A stretch of 64,000 nucleotides of DNA from Fremontodendron californicum (GCA_030761205.1 JAULJL010000005.1:2567501-2631500); one strand, 5' to 3'. Positions 1-11,292 are shown, counted from the first letter of the stretch. Translations and numbers: made by a program. Notes: generated by a model not told the origin, from the sequence alone.

Positions 1-1435
1 TTGATGATTTGGTGTAGAGTGCATCTCTTATACCTGCTGGTAACAAAATTAATTTGATCATCAATCCATATTAGTAAAAATGGCGTTAGATCTTTTTCTT
101 ATTGTTTATTTATTTATTCATCTTAAACTTAATTTGTCAGCTATAGCCAGTTAAAACACTAATTAAACTTTTGAAGTAAAGACACTGTGCAAGTAAATTG
201 TTTCTGATATTTGATGTTCTTTTTTCTTTGTCACACTTAAATCAACCTGGGAAGCTAGAACGTATTTCATGTTGAAACTTGAAAAAAAGCCCAATTCAGT
301 TATATTCATTTGGACAAAAAGAAGCCTTTTAATGTAGACCTGAATTGATGAAGTTGTTTGTTTACAGGTGATTTTGATGCATTGACCCAATAGCAAATTC
401 TGGTCGATGGCTGTCACTCGTGGATGGGCAGTTTATCCATCCTGACTAGAACATTTTCCATTCTACTCAACCCTTGTGCTCTGCTCAGTTCCATGCTGCC
501 TTGGGGAATTTCTGTCGACCTTACGCAATTTATGGGCTTATATATGAATCCATTGGAAGTTGGCAACAAAAGACCAGAAGAAGATTAGTAGCTGAGACAT
601 TTTGTGCTTGATGTTTACAGTTGAATGTGGATGGTTAAATACAATTCAGATCAGATCGGAATTTAGCTAATGATTCAAGCTATCAACCTTCTTTTCTTAA
701 TTTGGGTCTTGGGAGCTAACAAGTATATGGACTTATATGACAGAAAACTGATTCTATGCAAGTATGTACAAATGGCAACAAGCTTTTTTTTAAGAGGCGG
801 TATATAAAGTTAGTATCTGACTTTTAAATCAGACAGACTTGTTCACTCTTGAAGCCTTATAAACTAAAGATTTCGATTATCAAAAAATAAAAAATAAAAG
901 ATTGGGGGTTACGGCATATAATTTGCTTACAATTAAAGCTCGGAAGTCTGAGCCCATCCCCATTATTAGCTCTGAGCCTAAACTATTCCAATAAGTTGGG
1001 AGAAAGTAAAGAATAATTATTAATTAAACAAAACCAAACTATTTGGCTTAAATTTCAAAAAAATAATTAAAAAAAAAAAAAAACTGAAGATATCTTCACC
1101 AACTTGACTAAACTTGTAAGATAACAAATCCCATTGAAGTTTGCATTTATTGGCACGCACAAGAAAGAAGATTCCTTACACCGAAGGTGCCAGATGAAAG
1201 ACTGGGATTAACAAGCTGGTAAATCAGGTTTGTCCCTCATTGTCTAAAGAAGAAATATTGTTACAAGATAAGTCATGCACAACAATGCTCATCTTGCCTT
1301 GGAAAGAAAGAATCAAATAACTACGAATAGTCCCCTATTTAATTTTTGAATGCCTACTTACATGGTATTACTCCTACTTCGACAGAAAAACAACATTGAC
1401 ATATTGTAGTAAAACTATCAGTCTAAAATATACTT
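1..1435. other. AT-rich spacer, no gene recognised
   Basis: No coding exon can be supported. Around 366-640 the base composition is more balanced and short open stretches follow a possible acceptor (ttacag near 366), so this could be the 3' end of a gene or a decayed exon, but no protein family is recognised and each frame is short. The rest is AT-rich with poly-A runs. Confidence 0.4.
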
Positions 1436-2154
1436 GATTAAAGTATCTAAATAGTTCTTGTACTATACTCAAAAATATATTTTAATCTTTATATTATAGA
1501 AGTAAGTAATTTTAAAAAATAAAATTGATAACAGTATTAATGAAAATCGTCTAAATATTGATGTGAACATATAAAACTGATAGAACAAATGATTTGAAAA
1601 AAAATGATGAATTGTCAATTTTTTTTGGTCAGGTGGAATTTAGAAACTGACAAAATAAATGACTTCGAAAAAAATGATATGTTTTTACGGGTAAGGGAGG
1701 GATTTGGATAAAAAAAAATTATGTTTTTCTAAATTCCACTTGAGTAAAAAAATTTGGCACGTCATTATTTTTTTTCCAAATCATATTTTCTGTCAGTTTC
1801 ACATGTCCATGTCAGCGTTTTAGACGGTTTTTCATTAACACAAATATTAATTTTACTTTTTTGCACCAATTACAAATATACAATGATTAAATTATCCACT
1901 AGTATAATACAGAAACTGAAATATATTTTTGACTATAGTACAAAGACTGCTTAAGTACCAACGAAAGTTGGCCTGAGTGGAAGAGACTCTGGTCGCTTAA
2001 GCAGGTGATCTTGAGTTCGAGCCCTTGTGAACGCAGAAAACTTTCTTGAGAGAAGTCCCCGCCTTGGCGCCCGACAATACCTCAAAAGATTAATCCTGGA
2101 CGAAACCTGAAGATACCTTGGATAACAAAAAAAAAATTCTTAAGTACTTTAACC
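1436..2154. mobile_element. Foldback MULE-type MITE with a nested SINE
   Basis: The left arm (about 1436-1620) and the right arm (about 1760-2154) are inverted copies of each other: both contain the blocks TTGTACTATA, AATATATTT and TTAATGAAAA followed by CGTCTAAA. The ends read GATTAAAGTA and TACTTTAACC. The flanks AATATACTT (1427-1435) and AATATGCTT (2155-2163) match at 8 of 9 positions, as expected for the 9 bp target duplication of Mutator-like elements. There is no coding capacity. The right arm is interrupted by a SINE at 1959-2138. Confidence 0.75.
1959..2138 (+). mobile_element. tRNA-derived SINE
   Basis: A 180 bp insertion with an RNA polymerase III A box (TGGCCTGAGTGG, 1969-1980) and B box (GAGTTCGAGCC, 2013-2023), spaced as in a tRNA gene. 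It has a non-tRNA body and an A-rich 3' tail, and is flanked by direct repeats CTTAAGTAC at 1950-1958 and 2139-2147. These are the hallmarks of a tRNA-derived SINE moved by LINE machinery. It lies inside the right arm of the foldback element and is therefore younger than it. It is not a functional tRNA gene, because no acceptor stem can be formed. Confidence 0.8.
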
Positions 2155-2163
2155 AATATGCTT

Positions 2164-3380
2164 CTATATTTGCTTCCTAGCTTATCTTGTGGACTATAGT
2201 TAAGAGAGGGCAGTACAGTAACCTAGGATTACCATTCACAAAATTTTGAAATATTTTGTGTTGTAGAGCTCAAAGAAGATTGCACTCAAGCATGGAGTGA
2301 CTTAATGTTTCTAGCCCACATGTAAGTTAAAAACTGCCCACGCAGCTCCTCCAGTAGAGCTTACAACAAGTTTGGTTGGCCTGTATAACTATTCAATGCA
2401 GGCCTTATTTCATTCTCCGTGATTATTTAGCCATTTGATTCATTGAATAATTATTCAATTGAATAGTCATTACAGCTTTATTCACCAAAATCACCGAATA
2501 GTCATTTAGTGCTTCCCTTTAGAATGGCTATACGGTGAAACCGGTAATAGAGGAAAAAAATTTCTTCTCATTTTACTCCTATGATAAAAAAACCCAAAAT
2601 TCAACATCATTCTTAGAAATAATCCGAGAAAACAACACAACAGATAAGCAAAAAAAACTGATCTAAAAAAAAGGAAAAATGTGAGAAAATCTAGGATTTT
2701 GGGTTAGGATAGATCAAGGAGAGTTCAAGGCTTCAATTTGGTGGAGAAGAAGAGTATACAAAGTAGAATAGCATACTAAAAAATCAGGCCACAATGAGTG
2801 ACGGAAGAAAGATTTTTTTTGGGGGGGGGGGGGTTGCACGGACTGTTTTTTTTAGGTCTAAGCTTTTCCGTAGGTTTAAAAAAAAAAAAAAAAAAATCAA
2901 CTAAAAAAATAGGAAAAGGAAGCTTGAGAGGAAGTTGCGGATGAAATTTGAGAATTTTTTGGATTGGCGACAGTGGCTGACCTGTTTCTAAGTTTAGATG
3001 ATTTTTCCGGTTGAATTTTTGGAGAGTGAAGGAGAGTTTTTATTGACAGGGGAGAGGGAAAAAAAATGACTTTTATATAATTTCGAAAAAAATAAAAAAT
3101 TATATAAAAAATTATTTTTACATAATTGTAAATATTATTTTTAAATATAACATATCTAATTATTTTAATTGTTTTTATTATTTATTATTAAATAATTATA
3201 TTTTACAGTTTTAATATAATTTTTAAGAGATTAATAAATAATTTATTTTTTATAAATAAAAATATCTATACAATAAATATAGCAAAATTTAGGGTTTTTT
3301 TAAAATATTTAAAAAAAAATTAAAAAAATGATGAGATAAATGAAAGAATTTGTGAGAATTTGGTGAAAAAATTTAAATTA
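2164..3380. other. Low-complexity spacer
   Basis: No gene is seen. The stretch contains a G13 run near 2821-2833, long poly-A near 2879-2896 and AT-rich sequence. The segment 2390-2520 has short inverted motifs around GAATAGTCATT that may be a MITE remnant, but no ends could be defined. Confidence 0.4.
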
Positions 3381-4900
3381 TTTTAGATTTGATAATTCAT
3401 GTATTTATATCGTGTTAGAGTATTTTTAATTTTTTATGTGTCATAATCGTGTTTAAAGTATTATATCCATAAAATAAATTTTGTAGATAGGAGAATGTAG
3501 GAAGGGATTCAAAATACGATACCATACGAAAAAAATAGGGACACGATACAAATACATGAATATGTCAAAATCTATATAACACAAATTATTATCACGTCAA
3601 AATTTATATAAACATAAAATACCTTAAATACGATTATGGTACGAACAAATATAAGAATGTTATTTTATTAAATATTAAAAATATATATATTTTTTACACG
3701 TTAATAATTCATTTGTTTGCTTAAAGTATTATAAATTTATTTAAATTTTCACGCGTTAATAATTTATTTTATGTATATTTTTACATGTTCGTATATTCGT
3801 ATCGTATTCATATTATTTTTTGTACTGTGTTTTATTTTTTTTTTATTTTTTCTTATATTGTGTTTGTGTCGTGTCTCAATTCATCTAATATTTTACATAG
3901 TTTGTTATTGTGATTAAATTTAGAGAAAACATTGTGTGTTCGTATCTCAATTCATGACATACTTTTGCATAATTTGTCATAGTGATTCAATTCAGAGAAG
4001 AATTTGTGTGTTCGTGACGTGTCCGTGTTCGTCTTATTTTTTTGTGTTTTCAAAGTATTATAAATTTATATTAATTTTTATACATTAATAATTATTTTTA
4101 TATAAATTTATGTGTTTGTATTCATGTTATTTTTTCATGTGTTTAAAATATTATAAATTCTTACTATAAAATATTATAAATTTGTGTGTCCACATGACAT
4201 GGACACTGTTCATCTTTCTTTATTGTTTTTTTTCTTTGAAAAAAAAAATAAACTTAAATTTAAATTTAAGTTTTAGTTTTAGTTTTAGTTTTAGTTTTTT
4301 TTGTTATTTTAAATTAAGTTATATTAAATATTAAAAAAATAAAAAATGTGATGAAGATAAATGGATGAGTCGGTGAAAATTTGGTGAGAAAATTTAAATT
4401 ATTTTAAATTTGATAATTCGTATATTTATGTCGTATTAGTATATTTTTTATGTGTTCTTGTGTTTAAGGTATTATATCCATAAGATAAACTTTATGTGTT
4501 TTTTTTTTGTCGTGTTTTAATTATTTTTTCATGTTATATTTATGTCGTGTCTCAATTTATCTCATATTTTGTATAATTTTTACACATTAATAATTCATTT
4601 TATATATATTTTTACACATTTGTGTATTTGTGTCGTCTTCATGTTATTTTTTCTGTTGTGCTTTAATTATTTTTCCTATGTTATGTTCGTGTCGTGTCTA
4701 AATTCATCTCATATTTTATATAATTTGTCATTGTGATTTAATTTTGATAAAAAATTGTGTGTTCGCATCGTGTCTCAATTGATGACATATTTTGCATAAT
4801 TTGTCATAGTGATTCAATTTAGAGAAAAAATTATGTATTCTTATTGTGTCTTACTTTATAACATATTTTGTATAATTTATTAAAAAAAATATTGTTCATC
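3380..4900 (+). repeat. Helitron-related internal repeat block
   Basis: Repeated, diverged copies of a motif series (TCGTGTCTCAATTCAT, then a TTTGCATAATTTGTCAT type block, GTGATTCAATTTAGAGA, TTGTGTGTTCGTG, and ACGTTAATAATTCATTT). The same series, inverted, fills the delimited Helitron at 34824-35957, and a further copy lies near 43690-44270. No Helitron 3' hairpin or CTRR end was found here, so this is an old fragment or a tandemly expanded derivative. Confidence 0.5.
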
Positions 4901-5245
4901 TCTTTTAAATTACTCTTTTTTTTTATAAAAAATGTAATTTTAAAAAATAAAAGATCACTTTTTTTTTTTTTTAAACATGTGTATTCAGACATGAGGAGGT
5001 TTTTTTAAATTTCGATGCTAGAGGGACATAACATGTATTTCAAAAGTCTTTGGGGTTATATTTGTCTATTACATATTAAAAAAAAGTCTCTTAAGAAATA
5101 TATGTCCTTTTCTTTTCTTTTTTTTTTGCTTTTTTTTTTCTTAAAAAAAAGAAGAAAGAGAGACTGCAGTGGTGTCCGCACTGTGTTGTCTCCCTCTCTT
5201 TCTCATTTTTTTTTAACTTTTAATTAAAAAAAAAAAAGCATTTAA
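4901..5245. other. AT-rich and polypyrimidine spacer
   Basis: Poly-T and poly-A runs and a purine-rich stretch (about 5150-5165). The open reading frames here are low-complexity and have no family resemblance. Nothing supportable. Confidence 0.4.
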
Positions 5246-5438
5246 GGGTTTTTTATCAGAATATAGTTGAAAAAAAATTATTTATCAAAATACCGTTGTT
5301 TTCAGATTAATTCTCAAAATCCGTTTGTTTTAAAACTAACTGGGAAATCGCCATCCCCTATGACAATTTTTCAACCTAAAATTTTCAAAAAACACCAAGG
5401 GAAATCGTCATTGGGGGTGGCGATTTTTCTTGTTGGTA

Positions 5439-5461
5439 TATATATATATATATATATATAT
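5439..5461. repeat. (TA)n microsatellite
   Basis: About 11 perfect TA units just inside the left end of the decayed MULE. A similar TA tract lies at the mirror position near its right end (about 8968-8981), so it appears to be part of the terminal inverted repeat. Confidence 0.8.
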
Positions 5462-5662
5462 TCTTCACTTAAATTAAAAAAAAAATTACAAATTTATTTT
5501 TAAAATTTGTATTTTAATTTTAAAAATTGTAAATTAAATTAAAAAATTTAAAAGTCCAACGGTATATTTCTTATTTAAATTTTATGATTTTTTTTTTCAA
5601 ATTTTTTAGTTAAATTTTACTATATAATCTTTTAAAACAAAGAAATAAAAAAAAATCAAAAT

Positions 5663-5702
5663 TTTTTGAAGGCAACGGTAACTTGACCGTTGCCTTCAAA
5701 AT
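5663..5702. promoter_or_regulatory. Promoter palindrome of the PMD pseudogene
   Basis: Sixteen-base arms TTTTGAAGGCAACGGT and its complement flank a 6-8 base centre. The AACGG core resembles the mitosis-specific activator (MSA) motif bound by three-repeat MYB proteins. A TATA box (TATAAATA, 5731-5738) follows about 30 bp downstream. The intact element has an equivalent palindrome and TATA box in the same order. Confidence 0.55.
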
Positions 5703-5839
5703 CCCCTCCTCCCCACACACACCACTCTTCTATAAATAACCCCCCTCATTTTCTACAACTTATTTTTATTTTCTTTCTTCTTTATACAATCAATTTTTTT
5801 TCTACCAACAATTTTTTTTTTACAACAATATTTAAAACT

Positions 5840-7830
5840 GACTTCATCATCATTATTGAAGTTGCAAGAAAATCACATATCGGGGGTTAAATTTAAAGAG
5901 ATAAGTAAATTATTGTAATATTATTTGTATTACATTATCAATTTTTAGTAATTTTTTAATTATTATTATTTTGTAAATTTATAATTTTATATTTTTTTAT
6001 ATTTTTAATGTTATAGTGCTTATTATAGTTTTATCATTTATTAATTAGTATTGCTTTTTCATTTTATAGTTATTTATTTTTTATATTGTTTAATTTTTTA
6101 TTATTATAGTTTTTTAATTTTTTTAACTATTATTGTTTTTTCATTTTATAGTTTTATATAATTTTAATTTTATATTATATAATTTTATATTATTATTGTT
6201 TTTTTATTTTATAGTTATTTATTTTTTATATTATTTAATTATTTAATAATTATATAAATAATTTTAAAATTTTATATTATTATTGTTTTGTTATTTTATA
6301 GTTTTAGAATTTTTTTAATTTTTATATTGTTTAATTTTTTAATATTTATAGTTTTATAATATATTTAATTATTATTATTATTTTATTTAATTTAATTAAT
6401 TATCAACAGGATACTCGTCGCGTGTTACGTTCGAGGAAATTTACATTGGAGGACCCGCATCCATCTATTATCGACCACTTAAGAAGAGTCGGATTTTATC
6501 ACGCAACTCAAATTCGACGATTTTTGATACAACCCGACTTAATCAGTGCTTTGATCGAACGATGGAGACCCAAGACACACACTTTTTATTTTCCATTTGG
6601 TGAATGCACGGTAACTCTAGAAGATGTTGCGCTTCAACTTGAACTTCCGGTCCATGGGGATGCAGTTAGAGGCGAAAACTTGCTAGATTGGAATGAAGAG
6701 TGTCAAAATCTATTGGGCTCGGTACCTCCAGATGAGTATGTATCTGGCTCAACAGTGAGACTAAATTGGTTGAAATCCTTTCAAAATCTTCCATTACACT
6801 CAATTGAAGAACATATACAATATGTTGCTAGAGCATATGTTTTACGTTTGATTGGAGGATTACTGATGCCTGACAAATCGAGCAGTCGGATACATTTAAT
6901 ATATCTTCCATTACTACATGATTTAGAGCATGCGACAAATTATAGTTGCGGTTCTGCGTGTTTGGCGGTTTTTTATAGAGAACTGTACCGGGCTACAGTT
7001 CCAAAAAGACATGACATAGGTGTATGTATAGTGCTTCTACAATCATGGGCTTGGTATCGCCTTCCATTTCTTGCTCAGCGCGTGGATGTTTAGGCTGTAT
7101 ACCCCCTTGCAAGCAGGTAATAATCTTTACTATTTTATTAATTTTGTACGAACTTGTATTTTTATAGGTCTATTAAGATTTTATATGCATTTTAACAGGT
7201 GGAGTAAGAGTAGGAGTAGAGATTTTACCGAGACTCCGACCGACCTTGCAAGTATAAAATTGCGACTCGATCGAGTAGGACATGATAAGGTAAATATTTC
7301 GATTGTTACATTCAAGTATTTTTGTATTTAATCCATATGAAACTAATAATCTGTAATAATTATTCGCAGTTTCTGTGGATGCCATATTTCTCAAGTGAAA
7401 TTATGGCATGACTCCAATCGGATGCCTACAATAATTGTAATATATGGAAAGCAAACACAGCATTGATATGCTTTTCATATGTAGAGTGGCACCAAACTGA
7501 CAGGGTGTTGTGACAATTTGGGATGCAACAACCAATTCATGCAGCCCCGGTGAACCTTGATAAGCTTCACAAGATCGACATGCGTGGTCGTCATGAGGAA
7601 TTATAGCATGCGAAGCATGAACATTGGATCCATTGGTGGAATATACGTTGTCAACGAATTCCGATAGGTTATCCGATTGTTGGTAATAATTTCAACTCAT
7701 CTGATGATTACATAGGATGGTATAAAAATGAAGGTCGATATTTTGTTTGTCCACCATCGGTGTATGAGGATGTTAGGAGTATGCCATTTACCGGACGAAC
7801 TTCAACTCCAGTCCCTCCTACACAGGATAT
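5840..7830 (+). pseudogene. Plant mobile domain (PMD) pseudogene
   Basis: A broken copy of the PMD gene at 11293-14261. The exon 1 equivalent (about 5840-5903) has lost its ATG and is frameshifted. Exon 2 (6410-7116, 707 nt, the same length as in the intact copy) encodes the PMD core (WRPKTHTFYFPFGECTVTLE, later SWAWYRLPFLA) but ends in TAG at 7091-7093, where the intact gene has a serine TCG. Exon 3 (7199-7289) aligns throughout. Exon 4 starts at 7370 and carries further stops (for example TGA after EIMA, and TAG in place of a tryptophan), then breaks off at 7830, where minisatellite DNA replaces the C-terminal tail. The splice sites are still recognisable. It is almost certainly non-functional. 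Confidence 0.85.
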
Positions 7831-8275
7831 CATTAGTCCCATCCATTGCAGAAGGAATCCAATTGCAATATTTTCTGCAGCATTTGATTAACTGAAAAAT
7901 AGCTGAAACCTATCCCTTACCCTAAATCATTAGTCCCATCCATTGCGAAGGAATCCAATTCCAATATTTTCTGCAGCATTTGATTGATTGAAAAATAGCT
8001 GAAACCTATCCCTAACCCTAAATCATTAGTCTCATCCATTATAGAAGGAATCCAATTCTAATATTTTCTGTAGCATTTTATTGACTGGAAATAGCTGAAA
8101 CCCTAACCATAACCCTAAATCTGGTCAATACTCCCATCTATTGCATAAGGAATCTAATTTCAATATTTTCTGCAGGATTTGATTCACTGAAAAATAGTTG
8201 AAATCCTAACCCTAAATCATTAGTCCCATCCATTGCAGAAAGAATCTAATTTCAATATTTTCTACAGTATAAAAT
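7831..8275. repeat. 97 bp minisatellite, about 4.5 diverged units
   Basis: Units begin near 7831, 7928, 8024, 8122 and 8217 (period 96-98 bp), each containing CATTAGTCCCATCCATTGC, CAATATTTTCTGCAGCATTT and AAATAGCTGAAACC. The same unit, reverse-complemented and far more homogeneous, forms the array at 55281-56300. It starts exactly where the PMD exon 4 homology stops. The CCCTAA strings are part of the unit and not telomeric. Confidence 0.85.
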
Positions 8276-8960
8276 TAAAATAATAAAAAAAATTAATTTT
8301 ATATAAAATTCAAATAAGAAATTAATTTAATTTTATATAAAATTCAAATAAGAAATTAATTTATTTTTTATATAAAATTTAAATAATAAATCAAATTTTA
8401 ATTTATATAAAATTTAAATAAGAAATACATTTTTTAAAATAAAATTGTATTTTGTATAAAATTTAAATAAGATTTTTTTTTATAATTTTAATAAGAAATA
8501 AAATTTTACTTTTATATAATTAAAATAATAATTTTTATTTTATTTTTTTTTAAAATAAAAATAAAAATTAAATTACATTGTTTTTAAAATTAAATAAATT
8601 ATAAAATTCTAGTATATATATTTTTAAAAAAATAAAAACAATCGAAGATAAATTTTTTTATACCTGTTTGTTACAGATCTCACATATAAAATTTAAATAA
8701 GAAATCAATTTTTTTATTTATATAAAATTTAAATAAGAAATCAAATTTTTTATATAAAATTTAATAAGAAATATAATTTTCTTTTTTAAATTTTAATAAG
8801 AAATTAAATTTTAATAATAAATTAAATTTTATTTTTTATAAAATTAAAAAATTAAATATATATTTTAAAAAAAAACCAAGATAATTTTTTTTATTTAATT
8901 TATAATTTTTAAAATTAAAATACAAATTTTAAAAATAAATTTGCAATTTTTTTTAATCTA
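8276..8960. other. AT-rich subterminal region of the decayed MULE
   Basis: Extremely AT-rich DNA made of repeated AAATTTAAATAAGAAAT-like strings. No gene. It corresponds in position and composition to 14270-14930 of the intact element. Confidence 0.6.
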
Positions 8961-9309
8961 AGTAAATATATATATATATACCACCAAGAGAAATTGACAC
9001 CCACAATGACGATTTTTTTTGGTGAAATTGAAAAAAAAATAAAAAAACACCAAGGAAAATCGTCATGAGGGGTGGCGATTTTTCTTGATGTTTTTTGAAT
9101 TTTTTTTAAATACACCAAGGGAAATCGTCACCTTCATGTCGATTTTCTTTAGTATTTTTTGAAAATTTTGAAAAATTTTACGTTGAAAAATCGTTATGAG
9201 ATGACGATTTCTCAGTTAATTTTAAAACAAACGAATTTTAAGAATTAATCTGAAAATAATAATATTTTGATAAATATTTTTTATTTATTTATATTCTGAT
9301 AAAAAAAAC

Positions 9310-10501
9310 TTTGAGTAAAAGGGGTAAGGGAAACAAACAGTCACTTTCTTTCTTTCTTTTCTCTTTCTTTCTGCTTCTCATTTCTTTCTCTTAAGTTTTA
9401 CTTTTTTATTTTCTTGTTTTATTTTCTTGTTACGTACCGTCTCTTTCTTTCTTCTTTAAGAGAAATGCAATTTTGGCTTTTTAACAACCTATTACACTGT
9501 AGTTTTTATTCTTTTTCTTTACGCTACGTAATACACGCCAGATTGAAATTTTTATTTATAAAAGAAAAATAGAAAGAGAGTGACAAAGTGGTTGGTATGT
9601 AGGATGGAATGGCAGTAGAGGGTTTGGTGCTAAGATGCATGAGATAGAGGGAAAGAGAAAGGGTAATTTTGTGTAACAAAAGAAAAAGAATGAGATGAGG
9701 CAAGAAAGAAAAACAGAAAGAGAAGGAGATGAGTGGGAAAAGAGGGAAAGAGCCAAAGAAGATGAAGGGACGGAGGGAAGACAGGCGATGGGAAGAACAA
9801 AAATAAAAGGGATGGTGTGAGGTGGATAGAGAAAGCTGAAGGAAGAGGAAGAGCGACAGTGAAGGTGGAAGATGAAGGGAGAAAACAACGAAATAAAATG
9901 AGGTAAAAACATATCTAAATTTCTCTTTCTTTTAGCTTCTTTTATTTTTTTTCTTCTTTTTTTCTAATATTTTCATTTACATGTAATACTCATGTATTAA
10001 TTTTCTTCATCATCAATTAAATTTATTTTATGCAAGAAAATTGAAAGAGATAAGAGGAGGGAGAAAATGAGAAAAAAAAAAGGTATGACTATTTCAGTAT
10101 TTCAAATATAGTCTAAATTTACATATTTTTTTACTGAAATATATGTTAGAAGGAAATCTTTTTTTCTTTTTCTTTTTTTTCTTTTTCTGTTTTCTGTCTT
10201 AAATAAATTGATACTTGAAGTGGGGAAATGAGAAAGAAGATTTTTTTTTTAATAAAAAAATCTTTATTTTTATTTTCTTAGAACTTATATTTTTGTAGAA
10301 GAAGGAATAATGTGGGATGCTCCTTTCTTTCTTTTTTTCCACTCTTTTTCTCTATGTTTAATTTGCAGATTTAAATTTTTTTTTAAATTTCGGTCACTTT
10401 TTTGGGTTGATTTTTTTTACGTCTCTATCTCTTTTCGTGCAAAATTTTGATTTCCTTCACTTTTTGTTCTGATGATGATTTAAAAAAAAATGAAATTGCA
10501 G
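9310..10501. other. Polypyrimidine/polypurine spacer
   Basis: Alternating CT-rich and GA-rich stretches (for example CTTTCTTTCTTT near 9347 and AGAGGAAG-like sequence at 9600-9900). A 118-codon frame on the minus strand (9556-9912) is only a translation of this biased DNA. The final part, ending in ATTGCAG at 10495-10501, reads as intron sequence ahead of the enolase-like exon. Confidence 0.5.
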
Positions 10502-10661
10502 TCTAATCATCTGAAAAAAACGATTCCTTTAGTGATAACGAAAGTAAAAGCTTGGCAGATTCTCAATGGCTTTTTTATACTAATATAGCTAAAAAAAAAT
10601 TAAACCCCAAATTACCGTTACTTTTTGATTATTTCCCAAAATACGGACCTTTTTTTTTTCA

Positions 10662-10836
10662 GCTGGGAAATCGCCATCCCCCATGGCGATTTCCCAGCGT
10701 GTTTTTTTGCAAATTTGCAAAAAAATACCAAGGGAAATCGCCACCCCCCATGGCGATTTCCCTTGGTAATTTTAGCAAAATTTGCTAAAACCATGAAGGG
10801 AAATCGCCATGGGGGGTGGCGATTTCCCTTCATGTA
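10662..10836. repeat. Hairpin array in the left MULE end
   Basis: Three consecutive imperfect palindromes of about 36-44 bp at roughly 10662-10698, 10728-10767 and 10793-10836. Each has the stem GGGAAATCGCCA and its complement TGGCGATTTCCC around a C- or G-rich centre. The outer stem differs from unit to unit (CAGCTGGG, ACCAAGGG, CATGAAGGG). A second, shorter inverted motif (GCAAATTTGC) lies between the first two. Because the array is palindromic, both strands translate into a repeated NRHPPWRFP-like peptide, which is an artefact. Confidence 0.85.
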
Positions 10837-11075
10837 TATTTTTTTTTTTAATTAATAAAAAAAAATTATATTAATACAATATTTTATTTTAATTTGATAA
10901 ATTTATTTTTAAAAATTATAAATTAAATTAAAATATTTTTTTTATAATTTAAAAAAATTTAAAAATTCGTAAAATATATTTTAGGTTTTTTTATAATTTA
11001 ATATTTTGAATTTTTTTTTAAATTTTAAATTTCAAATGAAAACAAAAAATTAAAAAAAAAAAAAAAAAATTGAAA

Positions 11076-11103
11076 GGGGCAACGGTCATATGACCGTTGC
11101 CCC
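11076..11103. promoter_or_regulatory. 28 bp perfect palindrome with AACGG cores
   Basis: GGGGCAACGGTCAT followed directly by its exact complement. It carries two divergent AACGG cores, the core of the MSA element recognised by three-repeat MYB factors in G2/M genes. It lies about 55 bp before the TATA box of the PMD gene. The decayed copy at 5663-5702 keeps the same AACGGT...ACCGTT arrangement but with different flanks, which suggests the core is what matters. Regulation by MYB is inference. Confidence 0.6.
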
Positions 11104-11157
11104 CATCCCCCTCCCCCCACCCCCCACGTCCCCCCTCCCCCCCACACCCTCACCTTC

Positions 11158-11165
11158 TATAAATA
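11158..11165 (+). promoter_or_regulatory. TATA box of the PMD gene
   Basis: TATAAATA in a C-rich context (CCTTC before, CCCCC after), about 130 bp before the ATG. The decayed element has TATAAATA at 5731 in the same position and context. Confidence 0.6.
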
Positions 11166-11292
11166 CCCCCCTCCTCTTCTTCAAATTTTCATTCATCTAT
11201 TCAAATTTTCATTTTCTTTCAAAATTTTTTCATTTTTCTACCAAAAAAAATTTCTTTCTACAAATTTTTTTTTTCTACAACAATATTTTGAA

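Larger units (their letters stand above)
5246..9309 (+). mobile_element. Decayed MULE carrying a PMD pseudogene
   Basis: The ends are inverted: TTTTTTATCAGAATATA at about 5249 and its complement ending near 9309. Behind each end lie degenerate hairpin units built on GGGAAATCGYCA and its complement: two on the left (about 5339-5431) and four on the right (about 8980-9220). Inside, in order, are a promoter palindrome, a PMD pseudogene (5840-7830), a 97 bp-unit minisatellite (7831-8275) and AT-rich subterminal DNA. The layout matches the intact element at 10568-15309. No clear target duplication was found, consistent with age. Confidence 0.75.

Noticed and set aside
1969..2030. A tRNA gene
   Set aside because: A and B boxes are present but no acceptor stem forms, and the segment has a tail and target duplication, which indicates a SINE.
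7831..8275. CCCTAA strings suggesting interstitial telomere repeats
   Set aside because: They occur once or twice per 97 bp unit as part of a larger repeat, and are not tandem telomeric heptamers.
9556..9912. 118-codon minus-strand frame rich in Ser, Phe, Pro and Leu
   Set aside because: A translation of a purine-rich low-complexity tract with no domain pattern or splice context.
10662..10836. CRISPR-like array of regularly spaced palindromes
   Set aside because: Plant nuclear context, unit spacing and flanks mirror the element's other end, and no spacer diversity or cas genes are present; these are transposon terminal repeats.
10552..10855. Frames on both strands encoding repeated NRHPPWRFP-type peptides (also at 15043-15246 and 54609-54852)
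   Set aside because: They are translations of the palindromic hairpin units at MULE ends; the same peptide on both strands follows from the palindrome and not from a protein.
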